Assembly (NCBI GenBank): GCA_030267965.1 | Contig: BRYA01000799.1 | Span: 2,175-19,904, forward strand | From: Triparma columacea | Taxonomy: Eukaryota > Sar > Bolidophyceae > Parmales > Triparmaceae | Direction of reading: 5' to 3' | DNA: 17,730 nucleotides | Part shown: positions 1 through 7,316 of the stretch, piece after piece | How the letters are laid out: each line of letters starts with the position of its first letter | Position numbering within the stretch: the first letter of the stretch is position 1 | Made by a program: the position numbers and the translations under genes | Notes under the pieces: model-generated | Databases searched by the model: none | What the model was told of the DNA's origin: nothing | Seen by the model: only the letters and a program-made list of their open reading frames with translations

Positions 1-55
1 AGCGAGACCCCCCTCATCCCCCTCCCCACCCCCCCCCCCGTACCCATTTACTCAC

Positions 56-467
56 CGTTCCATTCCCCCGAGTCTCTCGTTATAAACTTGAAACGCTGCC
101 CGTCACCACCCCTGACAGTGACCTCAAAACCCTTGTATGACGAAGCGTCAAGGTCGAAGTTTAGAGAACGGATACCACAGAAACCTCCGCTCGCTGTTAC
201 TATCGTACCACTCCAGACACCGTTGGCAAACTTGGAGGATGAGCTACCCCCCATGACCACATCATCAAGTGGACCAAACTTGTTTATAGATTTCGGGTAG
301 ATGTTTGTGAGTGAATCGCCGACGTTCATCTTCTTAACTCTTCTGAATGGAGAGTTAAAATAGATCGCCTGCTTGATCCCGGACAATATCCGAAGTGCGT
401 CGATGGAACAGGTCAAAGAAAGGAGGAGCACCAAGGCGATGAGATGGGCGACGACCACACGCATCAA
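56..467 (-). CDS. CIA30-domain protein with signal peptide, first exon (partial)
   Basis: Seen: ATG at 467 (minus), 412 nt of open frame, then a GTGAGT donor at 55-50, so exon 1 is 56-467 (phase 1) and the gene continues past the left edge. Residues 1-24 form a hydrophobic signal sequence (VVVAHLIALVLLLSLTCS) followed by a basic stretch. From about residue 60 the pattern FGPLDDVVMGG, then W-x-G, GGFCGIRS, YKGFEV and GDGQRFKF is that of the N-terminal half of the CIA30 family (complex I intermediate-associated protein 30; NDUFAF1, and HCF173-like plastid relatives). Family role: assembly or stabilisation of respiratory or photosynthetic complexes. Inferred: the signal peptide rules out a simple mitochondrial NDUFAF1. 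A plastid or secretory location is more likely, with IDA-L as a weak cleavage motif. The intron begins with a G-rich stretch. A TATAAG-like box lies about 50 bp upstream of the ATG. Confidence 0.8.
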
Positions 468-955
468 AGGGAGAGTTATTAGACCTTTTGGGGCGGTGGT
501 ACGAATGATACAGCAGCCTTATAGATAGTTTAACCTTGTTCTGCCTTCGCGTCTATAGGGGAGAGTTAGAGGGAGAGGGAGATAAAATGACAGGACACTA
601 AAATCCCAAGTCCGAAAATCCTTTTACTGTAAGTTGAAAATAATGTTTGATAACAACGACAAACTTTAAACCAGTGCTTAGAGAACTCCAAACTGTCACT
701 CTAGGTATTGTGTCTGTGTCTTAATCAAATTCCCCATTTCACGTCCATCCCCCATTTCACTTCAATCCCCCATTTCACGTCCACCCCCCATTTCAAGTCG
801 TTCGTGGATTTTTCTGATTCGTACGCGCGGGCACACTGGCAGAGTTTCAACATCCCTCTTTCAGTCCCTCACGACGTATCTTTCCGCGCCCCGGCAACGA
901 AACCCCCTCTCATTCATTAATGTTGGTGGCGAGGTAGTTGGGGAAGCAGACTGAT
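468..955. other. Non-coding stretch between CIA30 gene and microsatellite
   Basis: About 490 bp upstream of the CIA30 exon and downstream of the DUF285 gene. It should hold the promoter and 5' UTR of the CIA30 gene; a TATAAG-like element is present on the minus strand at about 517-527. An 18-bp minisatellite lies at 732-803. The open frames here are short and low complexity, and I see no gene. Confidence 0.5.
732..803. repeat. 18-bp minisatellite, 4 copies
   Basis: Four consecutive 18-bp units beginning CCCCATTTCA (units start at 732, 750, 768 and 786). The first three differ by two or three bases and the fourth is more diverged. The length keeps a plus-strand frame open for a while, but nothing suggests that it is translated. 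Confidence 0.85.

Positions 956-1033
<78 letters not shown>
956..1033. repeat. (CTGTCC)13 hexanucleotide microsatellite
   Basis: Thirteen uninterrupted CTGTCC units followed by degenerate TTGCCC units to about 1045. It starts about 55 bp past the stop codon of the minus-strand DUF285 gene, so it probably lies in that gene's 3' UTR or just beyond. Read on the minus strand it would encode a Gly-Thr run, but in a frame different from the gene's, after the stop. Confidence 0.9.
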
Positions 1034-1087
1034 TTGCCCTTGCCCCCCTTACTCCTCGTCCGATGTGTCCTCGTCCGACATGTCCGC

Positions 1088-3546
1088 CTACTCTGAGGTG
1101 CAATTGTTTTGGCCCTCTACGTACATTCCGGAGCCAGAGGTGGTACCGGCAGGGCAAGCAATGCATTCTCCGTTAGCGTCCGGTTCCAGATTAGTTGTTG
1201 ATTGGCCGGAGTTAGTGAACATGTTCTGAAAATTGTCGACGTTGCAGACGTTCCAGACTGTGACGTTCTTGACAAAGTCACTTGCGTAATAGAACATATA
1301 CCCCATGTCAGTGACACTCGAGACATCCCAACTCCCAATATCCTGGTTGAAGACTTCTGCAGAACTGCGTTTAATTTAATGCCGAGTGGAGATTTGTGAG
1401 GAGAGATTTGCGTGTGAGTGTGTGAGTGTATGTTAGAATTAGAAGCGAGTATATTGCTTAATATAGAATGCCGCAAGGATAGCACGCAAACCATGAAGAC
1501 CTCATCTCCAAAGCATCCCTTAAATACTCACCGGAACATATACTTCATGTCAGTGACACTCGAGACATCCCAACTCCCAATATCCTGGTTGAACCTCGTA
1601 GCGGAACTGCATTGAATTCAATGCCGCCGAGTGAAGATATGAGAGATGAGTTTTTGTGTGAGTGTGTGAATGTTAGAATGAGAAGCGAGTATATTATTAA
1701 AGTAGAATGCCACAAAGATAGCACGCAAACAATGAAGACCTTCACCCCAAAGCATCACTCAATACTCACCGGAACATCCCATTCATGCTAGTGGCATTCG
1801 AGACATCCCAATTCCCAATGTCCTGGTTGAAGGACTTCGCTAAACTGTGTTGGATTCAATGCCGAGTGGAGATGTGCGAGATGAGATTTGTGTGTGCGTG
1901 TGTGAATGTTAGAATGAGAAGCGAGTATATTACTTAATATAAAATGCAGCAAAGATAACACGCAAACCACGAAGACTTCATCTCCAAAGCATCTCTCAAT
2001 ACTCACCGGAACATTTGCTTCATGTCAGTGACACTCGAGACATTCCAACTCGTAATATCTTTGTTGAAGACATTAGCGCCATAGAACATATACGCCATGT
2101 CAGTGACACTCGAGACATTCCAACTCCCAATATCCTTGTTGAAGGCTTCAGCGTAACCGAACATAAACGCCATATCATTGACACTCGAGACAATCCAACT
2201 CCCAATATCCTGATTGAAGACTTTTGTGTCAGAGAACATTTTCTGCATGTTCGTGACACTCGAGACATCCCAACTCCCAATATCCTGGTTGAAGTCATTA
2301 GCGGCACTGCGTTTAATTCAATGCCGAGTGGAGATGTGCGAGATGAGATTGGCGTGTGCGTGTGTGAATGTTAGAATGAGAAGCGAGTATATTACTTAAA
2401 ATAGAATGCAGCAAAGATAACACGCATACAACGAAGACCTCCACTTCAAAGCATCTCTCAATACTCACCTGAACATAGACTGCATGTCAGTGACACTGGA
2501 GACATTCCAACTCCCAATATCCTGGTTGAAGACAGAAGCCGTACTGCGTTTAATTCAAGGCCGAGTAGAGATGTGCGAGATGAGATTTGAGTGTGCGTGT
2601 GTGAATGTTAGAATGAGAAGCGAGTATATTACTCAAAATAGAATGCAGCAAAGATAGCACGCAAACCATGAAGACCTCATCTCCGAAATATCACTCAATA
2701 CTCACGAGAACTGCAAGCCTTCGAACATACTCGCCATGTCAGTGACACTCGAGACATCCCAATTTCCAATGTTCTGGTTGAAGGCTAGGGCGGCCCTGCG
2801 TTAATTCAATGCCGAGTGGAGATATGCGAGATGAAATTTGCGTGTGCATGTGTGAATGTTAGAAAGAGAAGTTAGTATATTACTTAAAATAGAATGCAGC
2901 AAAGATAACACGCAAACCACAAAGACCTCCACTCCAAAGCATCTCTCAATACTCACCTGAACATAGCAAACATGTCAGTGACACTGGAGACGTCCCATCC
3001 GCTGATGTCCTCGTTGAATGCCGTTTTGGTGTTAAATGCAAACGACATATCAGTGACATCCCTCGTGCACCAGTCCGTGATATTTCCGTATGTGCTTGTC
3101 GCATTGGTAGAATTATAAAACCAGGCAGTAAGTGCCGTTCTGAAGGTAACATCGTTGAGGCAGGGTGTTTCCGTTGGCTGCGGAGTTGTGGGCGCAAGCG
3201 TAGGGGCAGGCGTAGGGGCAGGAGTGGGTGTAGGCGTCGGGCTCTCAGTTGGCTGCGGAGTTGTGCCCTTCTTGCCCTTCTTGCCCTTCTTGCCCTTCTT
3301 GCCCTTCTTGCTCTTGTTGCCCTTGCTGCCCTTGTTGCCCTTGTTGCCCTTGTTGCTCTTCCCAAAACTACCAAGAGTGGTTACTTCAACAGGAAAGGTT
3401 GCTTTGTTGATTTCTTTCAACACATCGGTGCTGTCAGAAAGGCCTCTTGAAGGGGACCTCAGCGATTTGTCAGTGCCGTGGCTAGTGATGACGAGGAGTA
3501 CAAAAACTAGCAGCAAAGCAGCGAACAAAGTTACTAGTGACTTCAT
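1088..3546 (-). CDS. Secreted DUF285 (BspA-type) repeat protein, 7 exons, 493 aa
   Basis: Exons on minus: 3546-2957, 2795-2706, 2543-2469, 2306-2007, 1844-1770, 1606-1532, 1364-1088. All six introns are phase 2, begin GTGAGT and end CAG (CGCAG in four); the sum is 1482 nt = 494 codons. Residues 1-24 are a signal peptide. Residues about 64-94 are a lysine/glycine run (NKG and KKG units), then a Pro/Thr-rich stalk ([14 protein letters not shown]). About 12 DUF285 repeats of 25 aa follow, with core [18 protein letters not shown]. The C-terminus holds a short Cys-rich tail (ECIACPAGT ... NNCTSE). There is no transmembrane segment or obvious GPI signal at the end. Family knowledge: DUF285 repeats were first described in mycoplasma and other bacterial surface proteins and are expanded in several protists. 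Inferred: cell-surface or extracellular adhesin-like or scaffold protein; ligand unknown. Exons 3, 5 and 6 are exactly 75 nt (one repeat), exon 4 is 300 nt (four repeats) and exon 2 is 90 nt. Confidence 0.9.
1365..2956 (-). repeat. Tandem exon+intron units, about 237-bp period
   Basis: The six introns (1365-1531, 1607-1769, 1845-2006, 2307-2468, 2544-2705, 2796-2956) are 161-167 bp long and clearly homologous along their whole length. All share the AGAATGAGAAGCGAGTATAT-type block (plus strand; some copies differ at a base or two), a GCAAAGATA block and an ATACTCAC donor block. With the 75-nt exons they make a repeat unit of about 237 bp. The intron copies are as similar as the exon copies, which points to duplication of DNA units rather than independent intron gain. 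A TTCTAAC branch-point candidate lies about 65 nt before the acceptor in each. Confidence 0.9.
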
Positions 3547-3900
3547 CTTTTGTCAATATGAATATGATCAATAAAGGCGAGGGCGAAGGAAAAGGGCAAT
3601 TTTGTGTGAGATATCAAACGCTATGAGGGGAGAATAAGTCTTTAGTATTGTTTTGAAGGATGTTTGTGCGGTATATACGGATATTTACACACTTCTAAGG
3701 GCTCAATCGACCAGAATTCTGAGTAGAAATCACAGATGTCGAGAATGAGGCTGTGGCGGAAATCAAAGAAATTCTCCATATTTGGGGGTGTATGCAAGGA
3801 ATAAGTCAACAAATGGTATAATGATAGCAAGATTTGTACTTTAAAGGAGAGTGTAGGAGTAAAGGCGCCCGATTTGGTATAAATACTGACCTTCCAATTT
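3547..3900. other. Intergenic; promoter region of the DUF285 gene
   Basis: About 350 bp upstream of the DUF285 gene start. It holds AT-rich sequence and a short minus-strand frame (3642-3830) with no recognisable features. No clear TATA box or other element could be assigned. Confidence 0.4.
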
Positions 3901-3936
3901 GCTCCTCAGAATTCCTTCCATTTTCAGTGGTTGGGG

Positions 3937-3955
3937 TTTTTGGAGCCTCCAAAAA
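3937..3955. repeat. 19-bp palindrome in junction repeat, copy 1
   Basis: TTTTTGGAG-C-CTCCAAAAA is a perfect inverted repeat around a single C. It is followed by two direct copies of GAAAACGTTTGTTCGT (from about 3957 and 3984). It lies about 90 bp past the stop of LRR gene A. It could form a hairpin in the 3' UTR or be part of a small dispersed element. Confidence 0.8.
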
Positions 3956-4045
3956 AGAAAACGTTTGTTCGTAAATAAAAAAAGAGAAAACGTTTGTTCG
4001 TTATTTCGAGACCCTTCTGCATGACGTTCAACGGTGACTTTAGAG

Positions 4046-5278
4046 TTACAGATATTCCAGAATTACTCTCCACAAAACTTTCGGGATCTTCTCACGTGCC
4101 TCCCCAAAAATTAGCTGTGCTTCAACTCCGTCCGGACTATCAGGTCCACTGGGTTGATTCTCCGCGTGATCCCAGGTTCCCTTGAGGCACAGTAGAGCGG
4201 TGACGCGTTCCGTCACAGCGGGTTGGCGGTGCCACCTATAATGGAGGAGGTCCAAGACAGTCGGCATGTTTTTGTCGGCAGCGGCAGTGATTAGGGCAGT
4301 GCAGTCCCAGAAGCAGTCTTCACCGATGGAAATAGCAGGAGATAGAATGAGTTTCGTCAGGGCGGAGCATCCTTCGAAGGCGCAATCGCCAATCGACGTC
4401 ACGCAGTCCGGGATTGTGATGGCTGCAAGGGAGGAGCACCCTTCGAAGGCGCCCTCGCCAATCGTCGTCACTCCTTCCGGGATTGTGATGGCCGCGAGGG
4501 AGAAGCATCCAGCGAAGGTGCGTTCGCCAATCATCGTCACTCCTTCCGGGATTGTGATGGCTGCAAGGGAGGAGCATCCGCAGAAGGCGTAATCGCCAAT
4601 TGTCGTCACTCCATCCGGGATTATGATGGCTGCGAGGGAGGAGCATTCCCTGAAGGCGTGATTGCCAATCGTCGTCACTCTTTTCGGGATTGTGATGGCT
4701 GCGAGGGAGGGGCAGTAGCTGAAGGCAGATTCTTCAATCGTCGTCACGCAGTCCGGGATTGTGATGGCTGCCAGGGAGGAGCATTGTGCGAAGGCGCACA
4801 CGCTTATCGTCGTCACTCCGTCCGGGATTATGATGGCTATGAGGGAGGAGCATCCCATGAAGGCGCATTCGCCAATCGACGTCACTCTGTCTGGGATTGT
4901 GATGGCTGCGAGGGATGAGCATCCCGCGAAGGTGCGATGCTCAATCCTCGTCACTCCATCTGGGATTGTGATGGCTGCGAGGGAGGAGCATTCTTGGATG
5001 GCGCCATCGCCCATCGTCGTCACTGTGTTCGGGATTATGATGGCTGTGAGGGAGGAGCATTGCCTGAAGGCGTTCAAGCCAATTATCGTCACTCCGTCCG
5101 GGATTGTGATGGCTGCAAGGGAGGAGCATCCGCAAAAGGCGAATTGGCCAATCGTTGTCACTCCCTTTGCAAAGGTAACCTCTGTGAGGTCACGATTTTG
5201 AATGAAGATCTCTACGCCAGAGTACACTACTGTTTTGGGAAGGGGATAGTACCCAGCTGGGGTCCCACTATAGGGCAT
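4046..5278 (-). CDS. BspA-like LRR_5 repeat protein A, 410 aa
   Basis: Single intronless frame of 410 codons plus stop. The ATG at 5278 aligns with the ATG of the downstream paralogue. Residues 1-32 are unique, then come twelve LRR_5 (BspA/TpLRR) repeats of 23 aa with pattern VTTIGxxAFxxCSSLAAITIPDG (about residues 38-315). A conserved C-terminal part follows (DCTALI, then LLHYRWHR, ERVTALLCLK), ending IPKVLWRVILEYL. There is no signal peptide or membrane segment, so it is probably cytosolic or nuclear, unlike bacterial surface BspA proteins. Family knowledge: LRR_5 repeats form curved solenoids that bind proteins; such genes are highly expanded in several protists. Role unknown. The final LP-like motif with I-L-x-x-L loosely resembles an F-box helix (inference, weak). 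Confidence 0.9.
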   Translation of the reverse strand: MPYSGTPAGYYPLPKTVVYSGVEIFIQNRDLTEVTFAKGVTTIGQFAFCGCSSLAAITIPDGVTIIGLNAFRQCSSLTAIIIPNTVTTMGDGAIQECSSLAAITIPDGVTRIEHRTFAGCSSLAAITIPDRVTSIGECAFMGCSSLIAIIIPDGVTTISVCAFAQCSSLAAITIPDCVTTIEESAFSYCPSLAAITIPKRVTTIGNHAFRECSSLAAIIIPDGVTTIGDYAFCGCSSLAAITIPEGVTMIGERTFAGCFSLAAITIPEGVTTIGEGAFEGCSSLAAITIPDCVTSIGDCAFEGCSALTKLILSPAISIGEDCFWDCTALITAAADKNMPTVLDLLHYRWHRQPAVTERVTALLCLKGTWDHAENQPSGPDSPDGVEAQLIFGEAREKIPKVLWRVILEYL

Positions 5279-5706
5279 CTTTGGGAGGATGAAAGTGGTA
5301 GTACTGATAGCGCTTGAGCTAGGGTATGGCGTGAATGGTTAGATGGAGAGGGGAGATTGAAAGTTAGGGATTTGGATGATGTCGTTTTGTTGGGGACCAA
5401 ATTTGAGCTAAAACTACAATGTGTTTGGATATGTTGTAGGTAGTAGTATCGTTGTGTTTGTATTGTGAAGAGTTAGGTCGGTTGTAAAATGTATCTAAAG
5501 GTTATAATAAAGTTTTAATACAGCTTTCTTTGCAAGGAGCCCCAAATCTTTCCCAAATCCCAAAACCCCAAAATAAATGGTTTGAGGGTTTTTGGAGCCT
5601 CCAAAAAAGAAAAACGTTTGTTCGTAAATGGAAAATGAAAACACTGTTCGTAAATATTTCGGGACGCTTTTGCATACCGTTCAACAGTGACTTTAGAGTT
5701 GCTCCT
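5279..5706. other. Intergenic: 5' flank of LRR gene A, 3' flank of LRR gene B
   Basis: Positions 5285-5516 match the 5' flank of gene B (6617-6836). Positions 5517-5706 hold junction repeat copy 2, which continues into the C-terminal coding end of gene B. Short frames here (for example minus 5502-5684) come from the repeat and have no independent support as genes. Confidence 0.7.
5589..5607. repeat. 19-bp palindrome in junction repeat, copy 2
   Basis: Same perfect inverted repeat as at 3937-3955. It is again followed by AAACGTTTGTTCGTAAAT and a decayed second copy ending CTGTTCGTAAAT, and then by the conserved TTTTGCAT..CGTTCAAC.GTGACTTTAGAGTT block before the gene B stop codon. Confidence 0.8.
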
Positions 5707-6609
5707 TTACAGAAATTCCAGAATAACTCTCCACATAACCTTCGGTAGTCTCTTGCGTACCGCAGTTACCCCAAGTGTTTGCGCTTCACCTCCGTCCTGT
5801 CGCTTCCTCTTTTTTTGGGTAGTAAAGAGTGTCTTGAGGCAGGCAAGAACGGTGACGCGTTCAAGTATGCGGTGCCACCTAGAATGGAGGAGGTCCTCAA
5901 CAGTCAACATATTTTGTGAGGCAGCGGCAAAGATTAGGGCAGTGCAGTTTGAGAAGCAGTCATAACCGACGGAAACCGCAGGAGATAAACTGAGTCTCGT
6001 CAGGGTGGAGCATCCGTAAAAGGCTTGCTGGTGGATGATCGTCACAGAGTCGGGGATTTTGATGGCTGCGAGGGAGGAGCAATTGTAGAAGGCGCATTCG
6101 CTAATAGTCGTCACTCCATCCGGGATTGTGATGGATGCAAGGGAGGAGCATTCGTAGAAGGCGAATGCGGCAATCGTCGTCACTCCGTCCGGGATTGTAA
6201 TGGCTGTGAGGGAGGAGCATCCCCAGAAGGCGTGCATACCAATCATCATCACTGTGTCCGGGATTGTGATGGCTGCGAGGGAGGAGCAATCCGTGAAGAC
6301 CTCAAAACCAATCGACGTCACTGAGTTCGGGATCGTGATGGCCGTGAGGGAAGAGCATCCCGAGAAGGCGGCAAGGCCAATCGACGTCACTGAGTCCGGG
6401 ATTGTGATTGCCGTGAGGGAGGAGCATCCCCTGAAAGCACCTTTCAATATCGTCGTCACTGAGTCCGGGAGTGTGATGACTGCGAGGGAGGAGCATCCGC
6501 AGAATGCAAAATCGCCAATCGTCGTCACTCCCTCTGCAAAAGTCACCTCAGTGAGTTCATTGTCGTTTTTGAAGGTCCCTACGCCAGAGTACACTGCTGA
6601 GCTGGGCAT
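5707..6609 (-). CDS. BspA-like LRR_5 repeat protein B, 300 aa
   Basis: Intronless frame of 300 codons plus stop; paralogue of the 410-aa gene next to it. The N-terminus (VYSGVGTF..NELTEVTFAEGVTTIG) matches gene A (VYSGVEIF..DLTEVTFAKGVTTIG). Eight 23-aa LRR_5 repeats follow (about residues 25-208). The C-terminal part is DCFSNCTALI, then LLHSRWHR and ERVTVLACLK, ending LPKVMWRVILEFL. No signal peptide or membrane segment. Between ACLK and the end the two paralogues differ strongly (gene B has a basic QKKRKR patch), while both tips are conserved, so both C-terminal blocks are probably under selection. Likely an intracellular protein-binding solenoid; partner unknown. It should have arisen with gene A by tandem duplication followed by loss or gain of repeat units. 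Confidence 0.9.
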   Translation of the reverse strand: MPSSAVYSGVGTFKNDNELTEVTFAEGVTTIGDFAFCGCSSLAVITLPDSVTTILKGAFRGCSSLTAITIPDSVTSIGLAAFSGCSSLTAITIPNSVTSIGFEVFTDCSSLAAITIPDTVMMIGMHAFWGCSSLTAITIPDGVTTIAAFAFYECSSLASITIPDGVTTISECAFYNCSSLAAIKIPDSVTIIHQQAFYGCSTLTRLSLSPAVSVGYDCFSNCTALIFAAASQNMLTVEDLLHSRWHRILERVTVLACLKTLFTTQKKRKRQDGGEAQTLGVTAVRKRLPKVMWRVILEFL

Positions 6610-7103
6610 CTCGGAGAGGATGAAAGTGGTAGTACTGATAGCGCTTGAGCTAGGATATGGCGTGAATGCTTAGATGGAGAGGAGGAGATTGAAAGTTAGG
6701 GATTTGGGCGATGTAGTTTTGTTGGGGACCAAATTGGAGCTAATATACAATGTGTTTGGATATGGTGTAGGTAGTAGTATCGTTGTTGGTATTGTGAAGA
6801 GTATAGAATGTTGTGTGAAGTGTAGCTAAAGCCTATGATACAGCTTTCTTGCCCAATAATACCCAAATCTTTCCCAAGCCCCAAAATGATCGAGGTTTTT
6901 GGAGCCTCTGAAAAAATAAATGTTTTCCTGCAATATATAAAAGAGAGCGCAACCCTAAACTCTGACTTACTAGCCTCCCCCTCCCCCCCCCTCAAAAAAA
7001 AGAGTGCGAAGGTCGATAAAAATGCGTAAAGTTTTGTTCCACAAAAAACCAAATGGTTTTACCTTATAGAACCCCCATCCCTCCCGAATCGCACGCTTAA
7101 ACC
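6610..7103. other. Intergenic: 5' flank of LRR gene B and junction repeat copy 3
   Basis: 6617-6836 is the duplicated 5' flank. 6837-6920 is a third, decayed copy of the junction repeat (CAGCTTTCTT, CCAAATCTTTCCCAA, TTTTTGGAGCCTC). 6970-7100 is C-rich and A-rich sequence downstream of SEC61G. The 118-aa minus-strand frame at 6696-7052 overlaps the repeats and has no domain signature, so I do not call it a gene. Confidence 0.65.
6837..6920. repeat. Junction repeat, copy 3 (decayed)
   Basis: Matches 5517-5620 in order: CAGCTTTCTT, CCAAATCTTTCCCAA, CCCCAAAAT, then TTTTTGGAGCCTC. One base change breaks the palindrome arm (6896-6914). No LRR coding sequence follows, so this is either the outer edge of the array or the remnant of a lost third unit. 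Confidence 0.7.
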
Positions 7104-7316
7104 CTAACTTCCTCCCACGAGTATGTTATTAATAGGGATATGAATAAGTTTAACAAAGAACCCCACAAATCCCATGATAAGGAACCCGACACCGGTAGCC
7201 CTGGCGATTGCCGTGAACTCCTTACGGTCGGGTTTGGTGCACTTCTTCACGAGGTGGATCGACTCCTTCATGAACTGCTGGAGAGGCTTTATGGCGAACT
7301 CTTGGATGTCGGACAT
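7104..7316 (-). CDS. SEC61G: SEC61 gamma subunit (SecE/Sss1), 70 aa
   Basis: Complete intronless 70-aa frame with ATG at 7316, the usual length for Sec61-gamma (about 68-70 aa in animals and plants). Residues 1-30 are the cytosolic amphipathic part ([23 protein letters not shown]); KPDRKEF at 28-34 is the conserved hinge; residues about 41-66 form the single tail-anchored membrane helix ([24 protein letters not shown]). Family knowledge: the gamma subunit clamps the Sec61 alpha channel of the ER translocon and is essential for co-translational import. In this alga it also supports entry of proteins with bipartite plastid signals. It reads away from the lysine-rich gene and toward the LRR array. 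Confidence 0.96.
   Translation of the reverse strand: MSDIQEFAIKPLQQFMKESIHLVKKCTKPDRKEFTAIARATGVGFLIMGFVGFFVKLIHIPINNILVGGS

Larger units (their letters stand above)
3916..5536. repeat. Tandem duplication, copy 1 (LRR gene A with flanks)
   Basis: The unit consists of a junction repeat and 3' flank (about 3916-4045), gene A and a 5' flank (about 5285-5516). The same order recurs from about 5540 to 6836. The 5' flanks (5285 onward and 6617 onward) align with only scattered differences for over 200 bp, including GATGAAAGTGGTAGTACTGA and TTGTTGGGGACCAAAT. Direct orientation of both copies indicates tandem segmental duplication. Confidence 0.85.
5540..6836. repeat. Tandem duplication, copy 2 (LRR gene B with flanks)
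   Basis: Second copy of the unit: junction repeat, gene B and the 5' flank. It is about 300 bp shorter than copy 1. Most of the difference comes from four fewer 69-bp LRR units in gene B. Confidence 0.85.

Noticed and set aside
861..1166. Minus-strand frame encoding a Gly-Thr run over the hexanucleotide repeat
   Set aside because: It overlaps the DUF285 stop region in another frame and is kept open only by the microsatellite.
1300..2960. Regularly spaced similar blocks that could suggest a CRISPR-like array
   Set aside because: The period is about 237 bp, the blocks translate as DUF285 repeats with splice sites, and the intervening sequences are homologous introns, not unique spacers.
3642..3830. 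62-aa minus-strand frame upstream of the DUF285 gene
   Set aside because: No domain, signal or conservation with the duplicated flanks; length expected by chance.
4266..5317. Several plus-strand frames of 60-146 aa opposite LRR gene A (and likewise opposite gene B)
   Set aside because: They mirror the 69-bp repeat of the coding strand; periodicity alone keeps them open.
6696..7052. 118-aa minus-strand frame between LRR gene B and SEC61G
   Set aside because: It runs through duplicated flank and junction repeat, starts close to the SEC61G stop, and has no recognisable features.
6951..7115. Telomere-like CCCTAAAC and ACCCTAAC motifs
   Set aside because: Single, unrepeated occurrences near 6953 and 7100, with no tandem array.
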